From Lentisphaeria bacterium (GTDB lineage: Bacteria; Verrucomicrobiota; Lentisphaeria; JABSQK01; UBA12247): a stretch of DNA of 10,468 nt. The position numbers and the translations under genes are program-made. Position 1 is the stretch's first letter. Every line of letters begins with the position of its first letter. Location: the NCBI GenBank assembly GCA_003477185.1, contig DMTJ01000513.1, positions 1-10,468 of the forward strand, written 5' to 3'. Of the stretch, positions 8,501-10,468 are shown piece by piece. The notes under the pieces were generated by a model. The model was not told the DNA's origin and ran no database searches. It saw only the letters and a list, made by a program, of their open reading frames with translations.

Positions 8501-9599
8501 CTGTCCTTTGCTCGCCGCTGACCGACCGGCCGATGGCCGCACCTATCGCACCGTGAATTGGGGCATCATTCCGCAGCTCAAAACCACGCATCGTTCGCCG
8601 TTGCTCTACTACGTGCAGACCAAAGACATTGGCGATGGTATCATCGAGATCACCTATGTCGTCCACAACTTCAGCGCCCGGGACGACGTCACCTTTTCCT
8701 GGCTCAATGCCCCGTGGGGCGGTACCCGCAGAACACGCCTTCCGTTCCACTATCTCAGCACGCCGGATGGCAAGGCCAATGACCGAGCCTGGATTGAAAA
8801 GACAATGGCAGAACGCGGGGCGTCCATTCCGGTGCGGGATACCGGTGGCTGGAATCTGAGCTGCGCGACGGAAGCCCCAGACAGCCCGAGCCTGGCCTTG
8901 GTCTTTGGACGTGACAAGCACCTGGCTGAGGAACTGCAGAAGCAGCGCGACGGCAAGCCACATCTGCAACTGGAAGGATCTATCTACCGCTACATGGCCA
9001 CGCAGTGGCCCGATGATTGGGCCGAGCGCCCGGAGAGTTCCTTCCGGAACTATGATGTCGCCGTGGTCATTCCCAAGTTCAACCTGGCCCCGGGCACCAG
9101 CATCTGGTATCGCAGTTATCTTGTCGTCAACCGCCGGGACCGCGCTATCGAGCAAGCCAATTCCCTCGTTGACGAAGTCGACTATGGCTATCGGACGTTC
9201 ACCGCGGCTGACACGCCTACGGTACCCGTCGCTATCACCGGGACAAACCGCACCTTCGAGCTGTTCAGCAAGCCTGTGGCAGGCACCATGCCCTTGTTTC
9301 TGATCGCAGACACCGATACGGGCCAGGAAGTGATCACGACGGATCCATACATCTTCGTCGAGCAAGAGCCCCTGAATTTTGGGCTCCCCGAGTCGCATCC
9401 GCAATACGACTACTATGGCCGGCACGGCACGGGCTACACCCTGAACGAAGGCGGATCGAACTGGACCCCCTTGTTGGGCTATGCCTATCGTGACAAGCCA
9501 GCCACGGGCGACTGGGCGAGACTCTCCAGCCTCCTGCCCGCGGCGCAGTTCCCCGCGGCTACCGTCCATCACCTCGACCTGTGGGTCCCCGCCCGCTAA
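5595..9599 (+). CDS. Very large exported formylglycine-dependent sulfatase with a long multidomain C-terminal extension
   Basis: This protein should hydrolyse sulfate esters, probably on a polysaccharide, outside the cytoplasm. It has 1334 residues: a signal peptide (hydrophobic about 9-24, likely cleavage near ASA 24-26) and a type I sulfatase domain at about 32-500. Cys84 in CAPSR is the residue converted to formylglycine by the maturation enzyme. Likely metal or active-site residues are Asp41-Asp42, Lys153 (GKWH), His232 (VHGP), Asp314-Asn315 (SDNGG) and Lys340, so the catalytic set appears complete. Usual family length is about 450-600, so some 800 residues are extra. Residues about 520-600 are an Ig/Fn3-like module with the pattern YT-(x)n-EEWLR and FVNLVDEN. 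About 630-770 and 965-1334 are not recognised. Between them, about 772-962 resembles the sandwich in the esterase but in rotated order (IDNV at 890-893 before LRDAPSLEHGW at 942-952). No clear Shine-Dalgarno precedes the ATG; the ATGA overlap suggests translational coupling to the esterase. Confidence 0.93.
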   Translation: MNRPLWKPLIWAMVSLLSWAATASASAPRPEKPNVVLLLTDDLGWQDVTCYDIDEPSPMETPNIDALAKKGVMFWQAYSPAPVCAPSRAAILTGQHPARIGMTSVSGGVAPPHFRRPTTGQTSPWNSGRMPLAATTLAEAMRAEGYATGHSGKWHLAPEPEQHGFDTSCQNRGVQGGMPNRLTGFATRAANDPFRLDENGFPFDIPQDAALKFLEAKKDQPFFLYYATWLVHGPISMKSEQLLQKYVKKLGVELKPEHRDTWRQGGQSNPFYCAMVEQLDYYMGQVFGYLEATDDPRWPGHKLIENTYIIFTSDNGGMENLPEHRFTENAPLANGKISSKEGGIRVPLVITGPGIPAGVQTDVMVNGLDFYPTILSLIGADKPQSAIFDGCDLATLLTGDATDPTLIREADGSVRDTMIWHFPQMENSTAIRVGDYKLRRSSGAGPRPLELYRLYRTEGGKQVRADIEEAHNLAAEMPEKANELEALRAKLVAEVNGRYGYYNPDWPGELAEKETAPRILSHQQSGRNLTVVYENRGAKVVYADLFYTRVDGGGREEWLRADMALKGNNQAIVSLPEEASHYFVNLVDENSFLVVYPKIDAPTLQQQEKPFSAAALTVESLEPPPTVQRTLLDVFPASTVTVPPDRQGTTKLSSTYTKTGSSWGKYLDEEVVFHQEIKHNQDTDNSYTVRIGKGGQLYSLRGAFGESIPPQSIGNPWNDEIWQFVAVNHTYMDIQTEDQNLSQETLDKIESSPYKRTYFIHNSGAYIPAVVDSGRITLSCDILIHKDKPGAMDLILRDSNRLGINFGALHADRKGITFNGRKICAVTPGTWYSIELAFMLNRETQERADVTVRAEGMTPATATVPFTAAGFAPFNFIGITSPGTDGIVNIDNVQVKRVTDTFTEYPVKLDYEPYTILDINGPPKSAFVTDKVAATGKRSLELRDAPSLEHGWQPMSKISFSTTIPSPFYCPLLAADRPADGRTYRTVNWGIIPQLKTTHRSPLLYYVQTKDIGDGIIEITYVVHNFSARDDVTFSWLNAPWGGTRRTRLPFHYLSTPDGKANDRAWIEKTMAERGASIPVRDTGGWNLSCATEAPDSPSLALVFGRDKHLAEELQKQRDGKPHLQLEGSIYRYMATQWPDDWAERPESSFRNYDVAVVIPKFNLAPGTSIWYRSYLVVNRRDRAIEQANSLVDEVDYGYRTFTAADTPTVPVAITGTNRTFELFSKPVAGTMPLFLIADTDTGQEVITTDPYIFVEQEPLNFGLPESHPQYDYYGRHGTGYTLNEGGSNWTPLLGYAYRDKPATGDWARLSSLLPAAQFPAATVHHLDLWVPAR

Positions 9600-9662
9600 G
9601 AGCCGGCCTCCAGTATCTCCGAGGGATATGGCAAGGAGCTCGGAAAACGCCGCTCTCTGCCA

Positions 9663-9678
9663 CTGGGCATCAGCCCAG
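9663..9678 (+). terminator. GC-rich hairpin downstream of the sulfatase; possible operon end
   Basis: CTGGGC and GCCCAG form a perfect 6-bp stem with a four-base loop, 64 bases after the sulfatase stop. No T-run follows, so it is not a classical intrinsic terminator; it could stabilise the mRNA 3' end. An 8-bp palindrome, CTCGCGAG, follows at 9681-9688. No gene is seen in 9600-9843. Confidence 0.3.
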
Positions 9679-9843
9679 ACCTCGCGAGAAGTGGTGCCGC
9701 CAAATGGAGCCAGTGGTCAAGTGAATTTCGGGGCACATTTTGGCAGCCCAATTCGAGGAAATTTTTATCAGACGCTCCCGACACAATCACAGTAGCGCCT
9801 CCAGGGCGTTGAGCCAACAGCCAATGCCGAAGACTAGAAGATC

Positions 9844-10260
9844 ATGGTGCTACTGGATAGCATGCATGTGCATGAAACCTTAGGCTGGGCAGTGTCCGCC
9901 ACTATGGAAACCACCTTGTGCCTGGATGCATTGACAATGGCCCTAGCCACCGGAAGGTGCCCACAGATCATGAACAGCGACCAAGGCGGTCAGTACACCA
10001 GCGCCGCCTGGATCAAGCGCGTTAAAGACGCCGGCATTCTTGTCAGCATGGATGGAAAGGGACGTTGGATCGACAATGTCCGCATCAAGAGGCACTGGCG
10101 CAGCGTCAAATATGAAGACGTTTACCTCAAGGCCTACGCAACACCGCGTGAATTGGGCAAAGGCCCTGCAGACTGGTTTGAGCGCTACAACACCACCCGC
10201 CCGCATTCCACACCAGACTATCGGACACCGAGGCAATCTCACGCTGAGGAAGCGGCATGA
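9844..10260 (+). pseudogene. IS3-family transposase (OrfB, rve/DDE integrase core) remnant, 5'-truncated and with an altered catalytic residue
   Basis: The 138-residue product matches the second half of IS3-type transposases. Visible landmarks are NSDQGGQYTS (44-53, second catalytic Asp at 46), SMDGKGR (68-74), HWRSVKYEDVYL (84-95) and RYNTTRPH (114-121). Intact OrfB proteins are near 270-300 residues; the helix-turn-helix part and the segment carrying the first catalytic Asp (usually TDITY) are missing, and an in-frame TAG lies at 9835-9837 just before the ATG. The position of the catalytic Glu, 35 residues after Asp46, is Lys82 (codon AAG at 10087-10089), where relatives usually have NVFVER. 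A single G-to-A change explains this. The copy should therefore be catalytically dead. No orfA, and no convincing terminal repeats, were found. The ATG has only a weak AGAAG before it, and expression is doubtful. Confidence 0.9.
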
Positions 10261-10276
10261 CCACTTTGTGCTGGCC

Positions 10277-10291
10277 GCGGCCTTCGGCCGC
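10277..10291. repeat. GC-rich perfect hairpin just after the transposase remnant
   Basis: GCGGCC and GGCCGC form a 6-bp stem with a TTC loop, 17 bases after the transposase stop. An alternative outer pairing, TGGC (10272-10275) with GCCA (10290-10293), competes with it. No T-run follows. Confidence 0.45.
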
Positions 10292-10311
10292 CATGGGCCG
10301 TCACCCCAAAC

Positions 10312-10361
10312 CCCAAGGTTTTCAAGGCATGGCGGCAACTCTTCAATGTTGCCACCTTGGG
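10312..10361. repeat. Two-tier inverted repeat
   Basis: An outer 8-bp pairing, CCCAAGGT (10312-10319) with ACCTTGGG (10354-10361), encloses an inner 6-bp pairing, GGCAAC (10334-10339) with GTTGCC (10348-10353). The 3' arms abut directly, so they could stack coaxially, with a 14-base bulge on the 5' side. The region 10261-10468 otherwise shows no gene. Confidence 0.5.
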
Positions 10362-10367
10362 AGAAAA

Positions 10368-10393
10368 GTGGGGGAGGCTGGCGACTCCCCCAC
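10368..10393. repeat. Perfect 9-bp hairpin
   Basis: GTGGGGGAG (10368-10376) pairs perfectly with CTCCCCCAC (10385-10393) around an eight-base loop. It lies seven bases after the two-tier repeat. No T-run follows, so a simple intrinsic terminator is unlikely; an insertion-sequence end or a palindromic intergenic repeat is possible. Confidence 0.6.
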
Positions 10394-10468
10394 GGTGCCG
10401 ACATTGCGTCGTTACCGCTCCGGCTATCCCTCGGCAAGTTGCTCCTCAGCAGAGCTCGCTTCCGTTTC

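Noticed and set aside
7911..9572. Long open frame of 553 codons on the minus strand inside the sulfatase gene
   Set aside because: It lies antisense to a gene with clear sulfatase motifs and a continuous reading frame; its product shows no recognisable motif. GC-rich codon use leaves long antisense frames open.
10334..10353. GGCAAC/GTTGCC pair resembling an integron attC site
   Set aside because: The flanking bases do not fit the RYYYAAC and GTTRRRY core sites, and no integron integrase or cassette is present.

Overview
The window carries about 10.5 kb of bacterial DNA with every supported gene on the + strand. From left to right it holds the 3' part of a type I restriction endonuclease gene (hsdR), a complete phosphoglucomutase gene (pgm), a two-gene unit encoding an exported alpha/beta-hydrolase (esterase-like) and a very large exported sulfatase, and a broken IS3-type transposase followed by a hairpin-rich tail. 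No tRNA, rRNA or CRISPR array is visible.

Source organism: exported sulfatases and esterases with long beta-sandwich tails are typical of the Planctomycetota-Verrucomicrobiota-Lentisphaerota group and, less often, Bacteroidota. The GC-rich codon use and the clear Shine-Dalgarno sequences before pgm and the esterase fit a Verrucomicrobiota-like source best. This is an inference from gene content; the window has no phylogenetic marker that settles it. The E. coli-type Pgm is widespread and does not discriminate.

Layout: 1-1407 hsdR C-terminal part (helicase motifs V and VI plus the helical C-terminal region); 1408-1648 intergenic, no convincing gene; 1649-3289 pgm; 3290-3507 intergenic with a 14-bp inverted repeat and a weak hairpin; 3508-5598 exported alpha/beta-hydrolase; 5595-9599 exported sulfatase overlapping it by 4 bp (ATGA); 9600-9843 intergenic with a GC-rich hairpin; 9844-10260 transposase remnant; 10261-10468 no gene seen, but several strong inverted repeats.

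How the genes may work together: the overlap of the esterase and sulfatase genes, their signal peptides and two shared accessory modules argue that they act outside the cytoplasm on one substrate, plausibly a sulfated and acylated polysaccharide. Pgm would link released sugars to central metabolism, although it is also a housekeeping enzyme and may be beside them by chance. The hsdR gene and the transposase remnant at the two ends suggest an accessory, recombination-prone neighbourhood.

The most interesting signal is in the sulfatase. A beta-sandwich module that appears in ordinary order at the C-terminus of the esterase appears in the sulfatase with its segments in rotated order, inside an otherwise unrecognised region of several hundred residues.
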